Assembly: GCA_001298575.1 (NCBI GenBank)
Contig: LJCV01000155.1
Span: 25,377 to 89,376, forward strand
DNA length: 64,000 bases
Origin: Actinobacteria bacterium OK074
Lineage (GTDB): Bacteria > Actinomycetota > Actinomycetes > Streptomycetales > Streptomycetaceae
Direction of reading: 5' to 3'
Shown here: one piece after another, positions 1-8,239 of the stretch
Position numbering within the stretch: the stretch's first letter is position 1
Layout: the number at the start of each line of letters is the position of its first letter
Notes under the pieces: generated by a model
The model's database searches: none
Told to the model about the DNA's origin: nothing
Seen by the model: the letters and a program-made list of their open reading frames with translations, nothing else
Translations under genes and position numbers: made by a program

Positions 1-522
1 CTCGTCGATGTTGGAGAGGTCCAGCCGGCCGTCGTCCGTGAGGCCGAACCACTTCAGCTTCGCGCCGGTGCGCTGCGCGAGCAGCTGCCACGGCACGATG
101 TTGGAGTGGTGCTCCATCTCCGTGATGACGATCTCGGTCTCGTGGTCCACGCGGTAGGGCTCGTCGGCCCAGCCGAGCATGTTCGCCACGAGGTTCAGCG
201 ACTCGGAGGCGTTCTTGGTGAAGATCACCTCGTCGCGGCTGGGCGCGTTGACGAACGCGGCGACCTTGTCGCGCGCGCCCTCGTACAGCGCCGTGGCCTC
301 CTCGGCGAGCACATGCACACCGCGGTGGACGTTGGCGTTGTAGCGCTCGTAGTACTCGTTCAGGGCGTCCAGCACCTGGCGCGGCTTCTGCGAGGTCGCC
401 GCGTTGTCCAGGTACACGAGCTTCTTACCGTCGTGGACCTGCCGGTCCAGGATGGGGAAGTCCTTACGGATCGCCTCGCCCAGAAGATTGGGCACAGTGA
501 GGAGGCCCGACGGCTGCGTCAC
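1..522 (-). CDS. sufS: SufS-type cysteine desulfurase, 3' end beyond the window
   Basis: PLP-dependent cysteine desulfurase that takes sulfur from L-cysteine for SUF Fe-S cluster assembly in the cytoplasm. Only the first 174 codons are inside the window; the reading frame is open to base 1. Visible family features are the N-terminal IRKDFPIL segment, YLDNAATSQKP, NVHRGVHVLAEEAT and the EMEHHSNIVPW segment that precedes the PLP lysine region, which lies outside. The GTG start (522-520) overlaps the sufC stop as GTGA, so the two genes are probably translationally coupled. It is the last visible gene of the suf operon; by analogy with other Streptomyces, sufU would follow to the left. Confidence 0.93.
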   Translation of the reverse strand, partial: MTQPSGLLTVPNLLGEAIRKDFPILDRQVHDGKKLVYLDNAATSQKPRQVLDALNEYYERYNANVHRGVHVLAEEATALYEGARDKVAAFVNAPSRDEVIFTKNASESLNLVANMLGWADEPYRVDHETEIVITEMEHHSNIVPWQLLAQRTGAKLKWFGLTDDGRLDLSNIDE

Positions 523-1283
523 GCGGATACGCCACCCTTCGTGTAAACCTCGTAGCCCTCGTTCTCCAACTTGTCGGCGAGTTCGGGGCCACCCGACTCC
601 ACGATCCGGCCCGCCGAGAAGACGTGGACGTAGTCGGGCTTGATGTAGCGCAGGATGCGCGTGTAGTGCGTGATCAGCAGGGTGCCGACCTCGCCGGTCT
701 CGCGGACGCGGTTGACGCCCTCGGAGACGATGCGCAGGGCGTCGACGTCGAGACCGGAGTCCGTCTCGTCGAGGATCGCGACCTTCGGCTTGAGCAGTTC
801 CAGCTGGAGGATCTCGTGGCGCTTCTTCTCGCCGCCGGAGAAGCCCTCGTTGACGTTGCGCTCGGCGAAGGCGGGGTCCATGTTGAGCCGCTCCATGGTC
901 TCCCGGACCTCCTTCACCCACGTCCGCAGCTTCGGCGCCTCGCCACGGATGGCGGTCGCGGACGTCCGCAGGAAGTTGGAGACCGAGACGCCCGGGATCT
1001 CGACCGGGTACTGCATCGCCAGGAACAGGCCCGCGCGGGCGCGCTCGTCGACGGACATCTCCAGGACGTTCTCGCCGTCGAGGGTGACGGTGCCCCCGGT
1101 GATCGTGTACTTGGGGTGGCCCGCGAGCGAGTAGGCGAGGGTCGACTTGCCGGAGCCGTTGGGGCCCATGATGGCGTGCGTCTCGCCCTGCTTCACGGTC
1201 AGGTCGACACCCTTGAGGATCTCCTTCGTGGCGTTGTCGGCCTCGACGGTGACGTGCAGGTCTCGGATTTCAAGCGTTGCCAT
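519..1283 (-). CDS. sufC: Fe-S cluster assembly ATPase SufC
   Basis: Soluble ABC-type ATPase that works with SufB and SufD as the scaffold for Fe-S cluster formation. The protein has 254 residues, the usual SufC length. Walker A GPNGSGKST lies at residues 40-48, the ABC signature SGGEKKR at 149-155 and Walker B with the D-loop VAILDETDSGLD at 168-179. The DETDSGLD form is typical of SufC rather than of transport ATPases. No membrane segment is present. It sits between the Rieske ferredoxin gene and sufS, overlapping sufS by four bases, in the sufRBD-Rieske-CS order. Confidence 0.97.
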   Translation of the reverse strand: MATLEIRDLHVTVEADNATKEILKGVDLTVKQGETHAIMGPNGSGKSTLAYSLAGHPKYTITGGTVTLDGENVLEMSVDERARAGLFLAMQYPVEIPGVSVSNFLRTSATAIRGEAPKLRTWVKEVRETMERLNMDPAFAERNVNEGFSGGEKKRHEILQLELLKPKVAILDETDSGLDVDALRIVSEGVNRVRETGEVGTLLITHYTRILRYIKPDYVHVFSAGRIVESGGPELADKLENEGYEVYTKGGVSA

Positions 1284-1290
1284 GGGTGTC

Positions 1291-1620
1291 TCAGGACTCC
1301 TGGGTGAGAGAGACGAGCACGTCGTCCCCTTCGATCTTTACGGGGTATACGGGTACGGGGCGTGTCGCGGGCAGGCCGGACGGTTTGCCGGTGCGCAGGT
1401 CGAAGGCGGAGCCGTGCAGCCAGCACTCGATCTGGCAGTCCTCCACCTCGCCCTCGGAGAGCGAGACGTTCGCGTGCGAGCAGATGTCGTTGATCGCGAA
1501 CACCTCGCCCTCGGTACGGACGACCGAGACCGCCGTGCCGTCGAGTTCCACCCGCTTGGGGGTGTCCGTCTCCAGCTCGCTCAGCCCGCAGGCGCGTACG
1601 AACGTCGAAGAGGCGGTCAT
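1291..1620 (-). CDS. Rieske 2Fe-2S ferredoxin of the suf operon
   Basis: Small (109 aa) Rieske-type ferredoxin, resembling the non-haem dioxygenase ferredoxin or NirD type. The cluster-binding motifs are C47-S-H49 and C66-W-L-H69, giving the two Cys and two His ligands of a Rieske centre. There is no signal peptide or membrane anchor, so it is probably a cytoplasmic electron carrier. The ATG at 1620 overlaps the sufD stop as ATGA; longer in-frame starts inside sufD are less likely. Its place inside the suf operon suggests it donates electrons during cluster assembly or repair, but that role is inferred from position only. Confidence 0.93.
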   Translation of the reverse strand: MTASSTFVRACGLSELETDTPKRVELDGTAVSVVRTEGEVFAINDICSHANVSLSEGEVEDCQIECWLHGSAFDLRTGKPSGLPATRPVPVYPVKIEGDDVLVSLTQES

Positions 1621-2804
1621 CAGACTGACGCCTCCAGCTCCTCGTCGATCTTCACGAGAAGGCGCTCTTCGATGTCGTCGACGCCGATCTGCTGGACCAG
1701 TTCGGCGAAGAAGCCGCGGACCACCAGGCGGCGGGCCTCGTCGGCGGGGATGCCGCGGGCCATCAGGTAGAAGAGCTGCTCGTCGTCGAAGCGGCCGGTC
1801 GCGGAGGCGTGTCCGGCGCCGACGATCTCGCCGGTCTCGATCTCCAGGTTCGGCACGGAGTCGACCCGGGCGCCGTCGGTCAGTACGAGGTTGCGGTTCA
1901 TCTCGTACGTGTCGGTGCCCTCGGCCTTGGCCTCGATCAGCACGTCGCCGATCCACACCGCGTGGGCGTTGTCGCCCTGGAGCGCGCCCTTGTAGGCGAC
2001 GTTCGACTTGCAGTGCGGGGTGTTGTGGTCGACGAGGAGGCGGTGCTCCTGGTGCTGGCCGGCGTCCGTGAAGTACAGGCCGAACAGCTCGGCGTCGCCG
2101 CCGGGTCCGGCGTACGCGACGCGCGGGTGCAGCCGTACGAGGTCGCCGCCGAAGGTGACGACGAAGGACTTGAAGGTGGCGTCCCGGCCGATCAGCGCGT
2201 TGTGCTGGCCGACGTGCACCGCCTTGTCGTCCCAGTCCTGGACGGAGACCACAGTGAGCTTGGCGCCGTCGCCGATGACGTAGTCGACGTTGGCGGCGAG
2301 CACCGCGTCACCGGTGTGGTCGATGACGACGACGGCCTCGGCGAAGGCGCCGAGTTCGACGACCTGGTGGCCGTAGGCGACCCCGCCCTCGCCGTGCACG
2401 GTGATGCGGATCGGCTCGGTGAGGACCGTCTCCTTGGGGACGGTGACGACCCCGGCCTTCTCGAACGCCGAGTACGCCTGGGCGGCGACGCGGTCCACGG
2501 GGGTGCCCGCCTTGCCGAGCCGGGCGTCGTCGCGGCCGACGGTCTCGACGGTGACGCCCTCGGGGGCCTGGATGTCGACGCTCACGCCGTCGCCGGTGGC
2601 GACCGCGGTGCCGTCGTGCAGGCCGCGCAGCCGCTCCAGCGGCGTGAACCGCCACTCCTCCTCCCGGCCGTGCGGGACCGGGAAGTCCGCCACGTCGAAG
2701 GACGGCGGCGCGCTCATGCGCGTGGCGACGGTCGACTCGGCGGCCACCGCGATCGATCCGGCGGTGGTGGAGGAGCCCACCGGGGAGTTCTGAGCCTCAG
2801 CCAT
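1620..2804 (-). CDS. sufD: Fe-S cluster assembly protein SufD
   Basis: SufD subunit (394 aa) of the SufBC2D scaffold. The C-terminal half carries the family beta-helix core, including DHNTPHCKSNVAYKG and the conserved VGAGHASATGRFDDEQLFYL segment, which matches the equivalent region of SufB in this operon ([18 protein letters not shown]). The N-terminus, with LERLRGLHDG, is the usual SufD cap. It is 59 bp downstream of sufB and overlaps the Rieske gene by ATGA. The Shine-Dalgarno is weak, so translation may depend partly on coupling from sufB. Confidence 0.96.
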   Translation of the reverse strand: MAEAQNSPVGSSTTAGSIAVAAESTVATRMSAPPSFDVADFPVPHGREEEWRFTPLERLRGLHDGTAVATGDGVSVDIQAPEGVTVETVGRDDARLGKAGTPVDRVAAQAYSAFEKAGVVTVPKETVLTEPIRITVHGEGGVAYGHQVVELGAFAEAVVVIDHTGDAVLAANVDYVIGDGAKLTVVSVQDWDDKAVHVGQHNALIGRDATFKSFVVTFGGDLVRLHPRVAYAGPGGDAELFGLYFTDAGQHQEHRLLVDHNTPHCKSNVAYKGALQGDNAHAVWIGDVLIEAKAEGTDTYEMNRNLVLTDGARVDSVPNLEIETGEIVGAGHASATGRFDDEQLFYLMARGIPADEARRLVVRGFFAELVQQIGVDDIEERLLVKIDEELEASV

Positions 2805-2863
2805 GGCTGTCGGTCTGCTCGCTTTCTTGCGTAAGGGGTGTGACGGGAGGGGCGGTTGGGGCC

Positions 2864-4288
2864 TTAGCCGACCGCGCCTTCCATCTGGAGCTCGATCAGC
2901 CGGTTGAGTTCGAGCGCGTACTCCATGGGCAGTTCCTTGGCGATCGGCTCGACGAAGCCGCGCACGATCATCGCCATCGCCTCGAACTCGGTCATGCCCC
3001 GGCTCATCAGGTAGAAGAGCTGGTCGTCGCTGACCTTGGAGACGGTCGCCTCGTGGCCCATGGACACGTCGTCCTCGCGGACGTCCACGTAGGGGTACGT
3101 GTCGGAGCGGGAGATGGTGTCGACGAGCAGCGCGTCACACAGCACGTTCGACTTGGAGCCGTGGGCGCCCTCGCCGATCTCGACCAGGCCGCGGTAGGAG
3201 GTACGGCCGCCGCCGCGCGCCACCGACTTCGAGACGATGTTCGACGACGTGTTCGGCGCCATGTGGACCATCTTGGAGCCGGCGTCCTGGTGCTGCCCCT
3301 CGCCCGCGAAGGCGATGGAGAGGGTCTCGCCCTTGGCATGCTCGCCCATCAGGTAGACGGCCGGGTACTTCATCGTCACCTTGGAGCCGATGTTGCCGTC
3401 GATCCACTCCATGGTCGCGCCCTCGTAGGCGACGGCGCGCTTGGTGACCAGGTTGTAGACGTTGTTCGACCAGTTCTGGATGGTCGTGTAGCGGCAGCGG
3501 GCGTTCTTCTTGACGATGATCTCGACGACCGCGGAGTGCAGCGAGTCCGACTTGTAGATCGGCGCCGTACAGCCCTCGACGTAGTGCACGTAGGCGCCCT
3601 CGTCGACGATGATCAGGGTCCGCTCGAACTGGCCCATGTTCTCGGTGTTGATGCGGAAGTACGCCTGGAGCGGGATCTCGACGTGCACGCCCTTCGGCAC
3701 GTAGATGAAGGAACCGCCGGACCACACGGCCGTGTTGAGCGACGCGAACTTGTTGTCGCCGACCGGGATGACGGTGCCGAAGTACTCCTTGAAGAGCTCC
3801 GGGTGCTCCTTCAGCGCGGTGTCGGTGTCGAGGAAGATCACGCCCTGCTCCTCCAGGTCCTCGCGGATCTGGTGGTAGACGACCTCGGACTCGTACTGGG
3901 CCGCGACACCGGCGACGAGGCGCTGCTTCTCCGCCTCGGGGATGCCGAGCTTGTCGTAGGTGTTCTTGATGTCCTCGGGCAGGTCCTCCCAGGACTCCGC
4001 CTGCTTCTCCGTGGAGCGCACGAAGTACTTGATGTTGTCGAAGTCGATGCCCGACAGGTCCGAGCCCCAGTTCGGCATGGGCTTCTTGTCGAACAGGCGC
4101 AGGCCCTTGAGCCGGAGCTTGGTCATCCACTCCGGCTCGGACTTCTTGGCGGAGATGTCCTTGACGACGTCCTCGTTGATGCCGCGCTTGGCGGAGGCAC
4201 CGGCCACGTCGGAGTCGGCCCAGCCGTATTCGTACGTGCCCAGACCCTCGAGCTCGGGGTGGGCGGTCTCCTCGATGGGGAGCGTCAT
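2864..4288 (-). CDS. sufB: Fe-S cluster assembly protein SufB
   Basis: SufB (474 aa, normal length), the scaffold subunit on which the nascent Fe-S cluster forms in the SufBCD complex. Family segments visible are [13 protein letters not shown], the [20 protein letters not shown] region, [19 protein letters not shown] with its conserved cysteine, and [20 protein letters not shown]. No intein interrupts the gene, unlike some mycobacterial sufB genes. The ATG overlaps the sufR stop by ATGA, so sufR and sufB are probably coupled. It is the first structural gene of the operon. Confidence 0.97.
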   Translation of the reverse strand: MTLPIEETAHPELEGLGTYEYGWADSDVAGASAKRGINEDVVKDISAKKSEPEWMTKLRLKGLRLFDKKPMPNWGSDLSGIDFDNIKYFVRSTEKQAESWEDLPEDIKNTYDKLGIPEAEKQRLVAGVAAQYESEVVYHQIREDLEEQGVIFLDTDTALKEHPELFKEYFGTVIPVGDNKFASLNTAVWSGGSFIYVPKGVHVEIPLQAYFRINTENMGQFERTLIIVDEGAYVHYVEGCTAPIYKSDSLHSAVVEIIVKKNARCRYTTIQNWSNNVYNLVTKRAVAYEGATMEWIDGNIGSKVTMKYPAVYLMGEHAKGETLSIAFAGEGQHQDAGSKMVHMAPNTSSNIVSKSVARGGGRTSYRGLVEIGEGAHGSKSNVLCDALLVDTISRSDTYPYVDVREDDVSMGHEATVSKVSDDQLFYLMSRGMTEFEAMAMIVRGFVEPIAKELPMEYALELNRLIELQMEGAVG

Positions 4289-5046
4289 GCGGGGTTCCTC
4301 CCGGCCGTGCTGGCGGATGCGTTGTGGGTGGTCGTTTTCGAAAGCTTGGGGATGAACGTCGTGCAGACGCCGTCACCGTGGGCGATGGTCGCCAGTCGCT
4401 GGACGTGGGTGCCGAGCAGCTGGGAGAAGATCTCCGTCTCGGCCTCGCACAGCTGCGGGAACTTCTCCGCGACGTGGGCGACCGGGCAGTGGTGCTGGCA
4501 GAGCTGTTCACCCTGGTGCGGGAGGGGCGCGCTGCGCGCCGTAGCAGCGTACCCGTCCGCGCTCAGCGCCTTGGCCAGGGCTTTGGTGCGGCCCTCGGGC
4601 GGTGCGGCCTCGACCGCCTCGCGGTAGGCGGCGGCCTGCTCGGCGATCCGCGCGCGCGTGAACTCGACGATCGCCTCGTCCCCGCCGCGCTCCTGGATCC
4701 AGCGCAGGGCGTCCGCGGCCAGCCGGTCGTACGACTGGTCGAAGGCGTCCCGGCCGCAGGAGGTGAGCGCGAAGACCTTGGCGGGCCGGCCACGCGTGCG
4801 CGCGCCGTAGATGCGCTGTTCCTTCGCCTGTACGACATCGTCGGCGACCAGTGCGTCGAGGTGCCGGCGGACGGCGGCGTGGGTGAGGCCGAGGCGTCCG
4901 GCGAGTTCGGCGACGGTCGAGGGGCCGTGGTCCAGGATGGACCGGGCGACGCGGTCGCGCGTGGAACGGTCCGAGCGCAACCCAGCCGCCAGCTCCTCCT
5001 GGGGGGGCACCGCGGGGGTGTCCCGAGCCTCGCCGACGTTTTTCAC
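4285..5046 (-). CDS. sufR: SufR-type Fe-S sensing repressor of the suf operon
   Basis: Winged-helix regulator with a C-terminal Fe-S site. I chose the GTG at 5046 (253 aa) rather than the longer frame because a -10 box and operator cover this codon. The HTH lies near residues 44-66 ([20 protein letters not shown]). Cys183, Cys187, Cys200 and Cys228 near the C-terminus are candidate [4Fe-4S] ligands, and the [14 protein letters not shown] segment is typical of SufR. Known SufR proteins repress suf transcription when holding a cluster. The gene leads the operon, so autoregulation is expected. Confidence 0.92.
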   Translation of the reverse strand: MKNVGEARDTPAVPPQEELAAGLRSDRSTRDRVARSILDHGPSTVAELAGRLGLTHAAVRRHLDALVADDVVQAKEQRIYGARTRGRPAKVFALTSCGRDAFDQSYDRLAADALRWIQERGGDEAIVEFTRARIAEQAAAYREAVEAAPPEGRTKALAKALSADGYAATARSAPLPHQGEQLCQHHCPVAHVAEKFPQLCEAETEIFSQLLGTHVQRLATIAHGDGVCTTFIPKLSKTTTHNASASTAGRNPA

Positions 5047-5082
5047 AACGCCATTGTTGCGTAATTCCTCAGAGCGGGGCAA
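5044..5082 (-). promoter_or_regulatory. sufR promoter with CAAC-N6-GTTG operator on the start codon
   Basis: On the minus strand TTGCCC (5082-5077), an 18-bp spacer and AACAAT (5058-5053) form a plausible -35/-10 pair. The inverted repeat CAAC-N6-GTTG at 5046-5059 covers the -10 and touches the GTG start at 5046. As I recall, this is the operator sequence reported for SufR of S. avermitilis. The predicted transcription start falls at the GTG and there is no close Shine-Dalgarno, so the mRNA is probably leaderless. Bound SufR would then block polymerase directly. Confidence 0.75.
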
Positions 5083-5117
5083 GCCGCGTTCCGACCACCC
5101 GACGGTGCCGTGCATCA

Positions 5118-5133
5118 CTTAGGTAAACCTAAG
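5118..5133. promoter_or_regulatory. Inverted repeat CTTAGGT-AA-ACCTAAG upstream of sufR
   Basis: The two arms are exact 7-bp complements separated by AA. The arms contain TTAGGT and ACCTAA, which are the outer half-sites of DtxR/IdeR/DmdR iron boxes. The spacing here is 2 bp instead of the 7 bp of the classical 19-bp box, so it is not a canonical iron box. It lies about 72 bp upstream of sufR in the region shared with the divergent ABC transporter gene, where a second regulator could bind. Confidence 0.5.
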
Positions 5134-5459
5134 CTGACCTGCGGAAACGATCTTTGATCGATCGGCGGGAGGGCTCCGGCACGGGCCGTCCGGGGCCTCC
5201 CGAACCGGGCCCGCACCGCCTCCCACCGGCCCTCTTGACATTTTCGGGCACGTTTGGTCATGAACTTTCGGGCGCGGCGGGGGCACCTCCTGGGCTTCGA
5301 GGGCGGGGCTCGCTCCGGGTACGGCGCTCAGTGAACCCGGTGGCGCACGCCCGCGCACAACCCGTACGAACTTCGGCCCTTTTCCGCCCTCGGCCGATTT
5401 CACCCCTGTCCGACCCCAGAGATCCCGGACCCGCCCGACACACCTCCCACCCGCGTACC
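5134..5459. other. Intergenic region between sufR and the ABC exporter
   Basis: This stretch of about 330 bp has no convincing gene; the ORFs here lack a ribosome site and sit in the wrong codon-bias frame. It holds a perfect -35-like TTGACA at 5235-5240 on the plus strand without a clear TANNNT at 17-18 bp. There is also a short direct repeat, TTTCGGGC, near 5243 and 5265. It may contain an upstream promoter for the exporter genes. Confidence 0.4.
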
Positions 5460-5465
5460 TAGACT
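5460..5465 (+). promoter_or_regulatory. -10 box TAGACT of the ABC exporter operon, leaderless layout
   Basis: TAGACT lies eight bases before the ATG at 5474, which would place the transcription start at or next to the start codon. No Shine-Dalgarno is visible before the ATG. A weak -35, CCGACA at 5435-5440, has a long 19-bp spacer. Confidence 0.45.
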
Positions 5466-5473
5466 CTGGACCC

Positions 5474-6397
5474 ATGCGAAGCGAGCCGGTCGTCCAGGTC
5501 CAGGGCCTGGTGAAGCGGTACGGCACCAAGACCGCGGTGGACGGTCTCGACCTCACGGCCCGGGCGGGCATCACCGCCGTACTCGGGCCCAACGGGGCGG
5601 GCAAGACCACCACCGTCGAGACCTGCGAGGGATACCGCACGCCGGACTCCGGCACCGTGCGCGTCCTGGGCCTCGACCCGGTGCGGCAATCCTCCCGACT
5701 GCGGCCCCGGATCGGGGTGATGCTCCAGTCCGGCGGGGTCTACTCGGGCGCCCGCGCCGACGAGATGCTGCGCCATGTGGCGAGACTCCACGCCCACCCG
5801 CTGGACGTGGACGCGCTGATCGCGCGCCTCGGCCTCGACAGCTGCGGGCGTACGGCCTACCGGCGGCTGTCCGGCGGCCAGCAGCAGCGGCTGGCGCTCG
5901 CGATGGCCGTGGTGGGCCGCCCCGAGCTGGTGTTCCTGGACGAGCCGACCGCGGGTCTGGACCCCCAGGCCCGCCGGGCGACCTGGGACCTCGTCCGGGA
6001 CCTGCGGGCGGACGGCGTCTCGGTCATCCTCACCACGCACCACATGGACGAGGCCGAACAACTCGCCGACGACGTGGCCATCATCGACGGCGGCCGGGTC
6101 ATCGCCCAGGGCTCCCCCGAGGATTTGTGCCGCGGCGGCGCCGAGAACACCCTGCGCTTCATGGGCCGCCCCGGACTCGACGTGGGCTCCCTGCTGAAGG
6201 CGCTCCCGGCGGACTGCACGGCGGCGGAACTGACCCCGGGCGCCTACCGCGTCGGCGGCAAGGTCAACCCCCAGCTGCTGGCGACCGTGACCTCGTGGTG
6301 CGCGCAGCACGGGGTGATGCCGGAGAAGATCTCGGTGGAACGCCACACGCTGGAAGACGTCTTTCTTGAGCTGACCGGCAAGGAGCTGCGCTCGTGA
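5474..6397 (+). CDS. ABC exporter ATP-binding protein
   Basis: ATPase subunit (307 aa) of an ABC-2 type exporter. Walker A GPNGAGKTT is at residues 38-46, followed by the LSGGQQQRLALA signature and Walker B LVFLDEPTAGLDP, with the H-loop in TTHHMDEAE. The C-terminal 90 residues form the variable domain common in drug or lipid exporter ATPases of the DrrA/CcmA type. The permease gene follows with a GTGA overlap. The pair sits between suf and the haem A genes, so a link to haem or cofactor traffic is possible but unproven; the substrate is unknown. Confidence 0.88.
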   Translation: MRSEPVVQVQGLVKRYGTKTAVDGLDLTARAGITAVLGPNGAGKTTTVETCEGYRTPDSGTVRVLGLDPVRQSSRLRPRIGVMLQSGGVYSGARADEMLRHVARLHAHPLDVDALIARLGLDSCGRTAYRRLSGGQQQRLALAMAVVGRPELVFLDEPTAGLDPQARRATWDLVRDLRADGVSVILTTHHMDEAEQLADDVAIIDGGRVIAQGSPEDLCRGGAENTLRFMGRPGLDVGSLLKALPADCTAAELTPGAYRVGGKVNPQLLATVTSWCAQHGVMPEKISVERHTLEDVFLELTGKELRS

Positions 6398-7167
6398 CGA
6401 CCGCCACCGGCACCTACGCCCCCCGGCCGGGCGCCGCCCCGCTCCCCCGCATGATCGCGGCCCAGGCCGTACTCGAAACGAAGATGCTGCTGCGCAACGG
6501 CGAACAGCTGCTGCTCACCGTGATCATCCCGGCCCTCCTGCTGGTGCTCTTCAGCTCGGTCGACGTCGTCGACACCGGCAAGGGCAAGGCGGTGGACTTC
6601 CTGACCCCCGGCATCCTGGCCCTGGCCGTGATGTCCACGGCGTTCACGGGCCAGGCCATCGCGACCGGCTTCGAACGCCGCTACGGCGTCCTCAAGCGCC
6701 TCGCGTCCTCCCCCCTCCCCCGCTGGGCCCTGATGACCGCGAAGACGGCGTCGGTCCTGGTCACAGAGGTCCTCCAGGTCGTCCTCCTGACGGCGATAGC
6801 CTTCGCGCTGGGCTGGTCCCCGCACGGCGACCCGGCCGCCGTCCTGCTCCTGCTGGTCCTGGGCACGGCCGCCTTCTCGGGCCTCGGCCTGCTGATGGCG
6901 GGCACCCTGAAGGCGGAGGCGACCCTGGCCGCCGCCAACCTCGCCTTCCTGCTGCTGCTCGTGAGCGGCGGCGTCATCGTCCCGATGGACAAGTTCCCGG
7001 CGGGCGCCCGGCACGTCCTGGAACTGCTGCCGATCTCGGCCCTGTCGGACGGCCTGCGGGACGTGCTCCAGCACGGGGCGGGGATGCCGTGGGCAGACCT
7101 CGGCATCCTGGCGGTGTGGGGGGTCGTGGGCCTGGCGGCGGCGGGCAGGTTCTTCCGCTGGGAGTAG
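6394..7167 (+). CDS. ABC-2 type transporter permease
   Basis: Integral membrane subunit (257 aa) of the exporter whose ATPase is encoded just upstream; the GTG start overlaps the ATPase stop. About six hydrophobic segments are visible, including LLLTVIIPALLLVLFSSV near the N-terminus and AANLAFLLLLVSGGVIVP in the second half. The LLPISALSDGLRDVL segment near the C-terminus is characteristic of ABC-2 permeases. The protein would form a homodimer in the membrane. The transported compound cannot be told from sequence. Confidence 0.88.
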   Translation: MTTATGTYAPRPGAAPLPRMIAAQAVLETKMLLRNGEQLLLTVIIPALLLVLFSSVDVVDTGKGKAVDFLTPGILALAVMSTAFTGQAIATGFERRYGVLKRLASSPLPRWALMTAKTASVLVTEVLQVVLLTAIAFALGWSPHGDPAAVLLLLVLGTAAFSGLGLLMAGTLKAEATLAAANLAFLLLLVSGGVIVPMDKFPAGARHVLELLPISALSDGLRDVLQHGAGMPWADLGILAVWGVVGLAAAGRFFRWE

Positions 7168-7227
7168 CCCTGACCAGCCGGGAACGGCCGGACCCGACCC
7201 TCGTGAAAGCGCGCACAAGCCCCGGCC

Positions 7228-7233
7228 TACGAT
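7228..7233 (+). promoter_or_regulatory. -10 box TACGAT of ctaA, leaderless layout
   Basis: TACGAT is followed by exactly seven bases and then the GTG at 7241. GTGAAA at 7203-7208 is a possible -35 with a 19-bp spacer. The ATG at 7232 lies inside the -10 box, which argues for the GTG as the real start. Confidence 0.5.
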
Positions 7234-7240
7234 GGACGGC

Positions 7241-8239
7241 GTGCCAAACGTGACCCGCGCCGACGCCGTAGCGGCCGTACGCAACCCGCTCGCCTTCATC
7301 GCCGAACGCTGGACCCCGGCCCGGCGGACCGTCCGGCGAGCGGCGCTCTCCGCCGTCGTCATGTCGGTGATCATCGTGGGCACCGGCGGCGCGGTACGGC
7401 TGACCGGTTCCGGCCTCGGCTGCCCGACCTGGCCCACGTGCACGGACACCTCGCTGACCACGACGAGCGCGATGGGCGTGCACGGCGTGATCGAGTTCAG
7501 CAACCGCATGCTGACGTACGTGCTGTGCGCGGCGGTCGGCTGGGCGATCATCGCGGCCCGCGCCGAGAAGCCGGGCCGCCGGAGCCTGACGCGGCTGGGC
7601 TGGGCCCAGTTCTGGATCGTGATGAGCAACGCGGTGCTCGGCGGCATCGTGGTCCTGGTCGGCCTCAACCCCTACACGGTCGCGGCCCACTTCCTGCTCT
7701 CGGCGGTCCTGATCGCGGTCGCCACGGTCATGTGGCAGCGCACCCGCGAGGGTGACGCGGCCCCCCGCCCGCTGGTCGGCAAGGCGGTCCAGCAGCTGGT
7801 GTGGTTCCTGGTGGCGGCGACCGTGCTGCTGCTGGTCGTGGGCACGGTGGTGACCGGCGCGGGCCCGCACGCGGGCGACTCCCGCGAGGTCGAACGCATG
7901 CCGATCGACTGGGAGACGGTGGCCAAGCTGCACGCGGTGCTCGCCTGGATCGTGGTGACCCTGACCTTCGCCCTGTGGTTCGTCCTGAAGGCGGTCGACG
8001 CCCCGAAGGGACCCCTGGACCGCACCCGGGAGCTGTTCGTCATCCTGCTGGGCCAGGGCGTCATCGGTTACGTCCAGTACTTCACGAACCTCCCCGAGGT
8101 GTTGGTCGGCATCCACCTCGTGGGCGCGGCCCTGGTCTGGATCGGCGTCCTGCGGGTGCTGCTGTCGCTGCGCGAACGCTCCGCGGTGACGGTCGACCTG
8201 CCGGGCCCGGCGACGGAGTCGGCCCTCACGAACGCGTGA
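7241..8239 (+). CDS. ctaA: Haem A synthase CtaA (COX15 family)
   Basis: Membrane enzyme (332 aa from the GTG) that oxidises haem O to haem A for cytochrome aa3 oxidase. The family signature AVRLTGSGLGCPTWPTC is at residues 51-67 and contains the cysteine pair C61/C67. HGVIEFSNR at 81-89 holds a haem-ligand His and the conserved Glu and Arg. Around eight hydrophobic segments follow. The GTG at 7241 was preferred over the ATG nine bases upstream because of the -10 position. Its 3' end overlaps the convergent nucleotidyltransferase gene by 14 bp. The partner gene ctaB lies about 2.5 kb away on the other strand. Confidence 0.94.
   Translation: MPNVTRADAVAAVRNPLAFIAERWTPARRTVRRAALSAVVMSVIIVGTGGAVRLTGSGLGCPTWPTCTDTSLTTTSAMGVHGVIEFSNRMLTYVLCAAVGWAIIAARAEKPGRRSLTRLGWAQFWIVMSNAVLGGIVVLVGLNPYTVAAHFLLSAVLIAVATVMWQRTREGDAAPRPLVGKAVQQLVWFLVAATVLLLVVGTVVTGAGPHAGDSREVERMPIDWETVAKLHAVLAWIVVTLTFALWFVLKAVDAPKGPLDRTRELFVILLGQGVIGYVQYFTNLPEVLVGIHLVGAALVWIGVLRVLLSLRERSAVTVDLPGPATESALTNA

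Noticed and set aside
5118..5133. Canonical DmdR/IdeR iron box
   Set aside because: The half-sites fit but the spacer is 2 bp instead of 7 bp, so it was recorded only as an iron-box-like inverted repeat.
5235..5240. TTGACA as part of a complete sigma70-type promoter
   Set aside because: No TANNNT occurs 16-19 bp downstream, so only the hexamer is noted in the intergenic entry.
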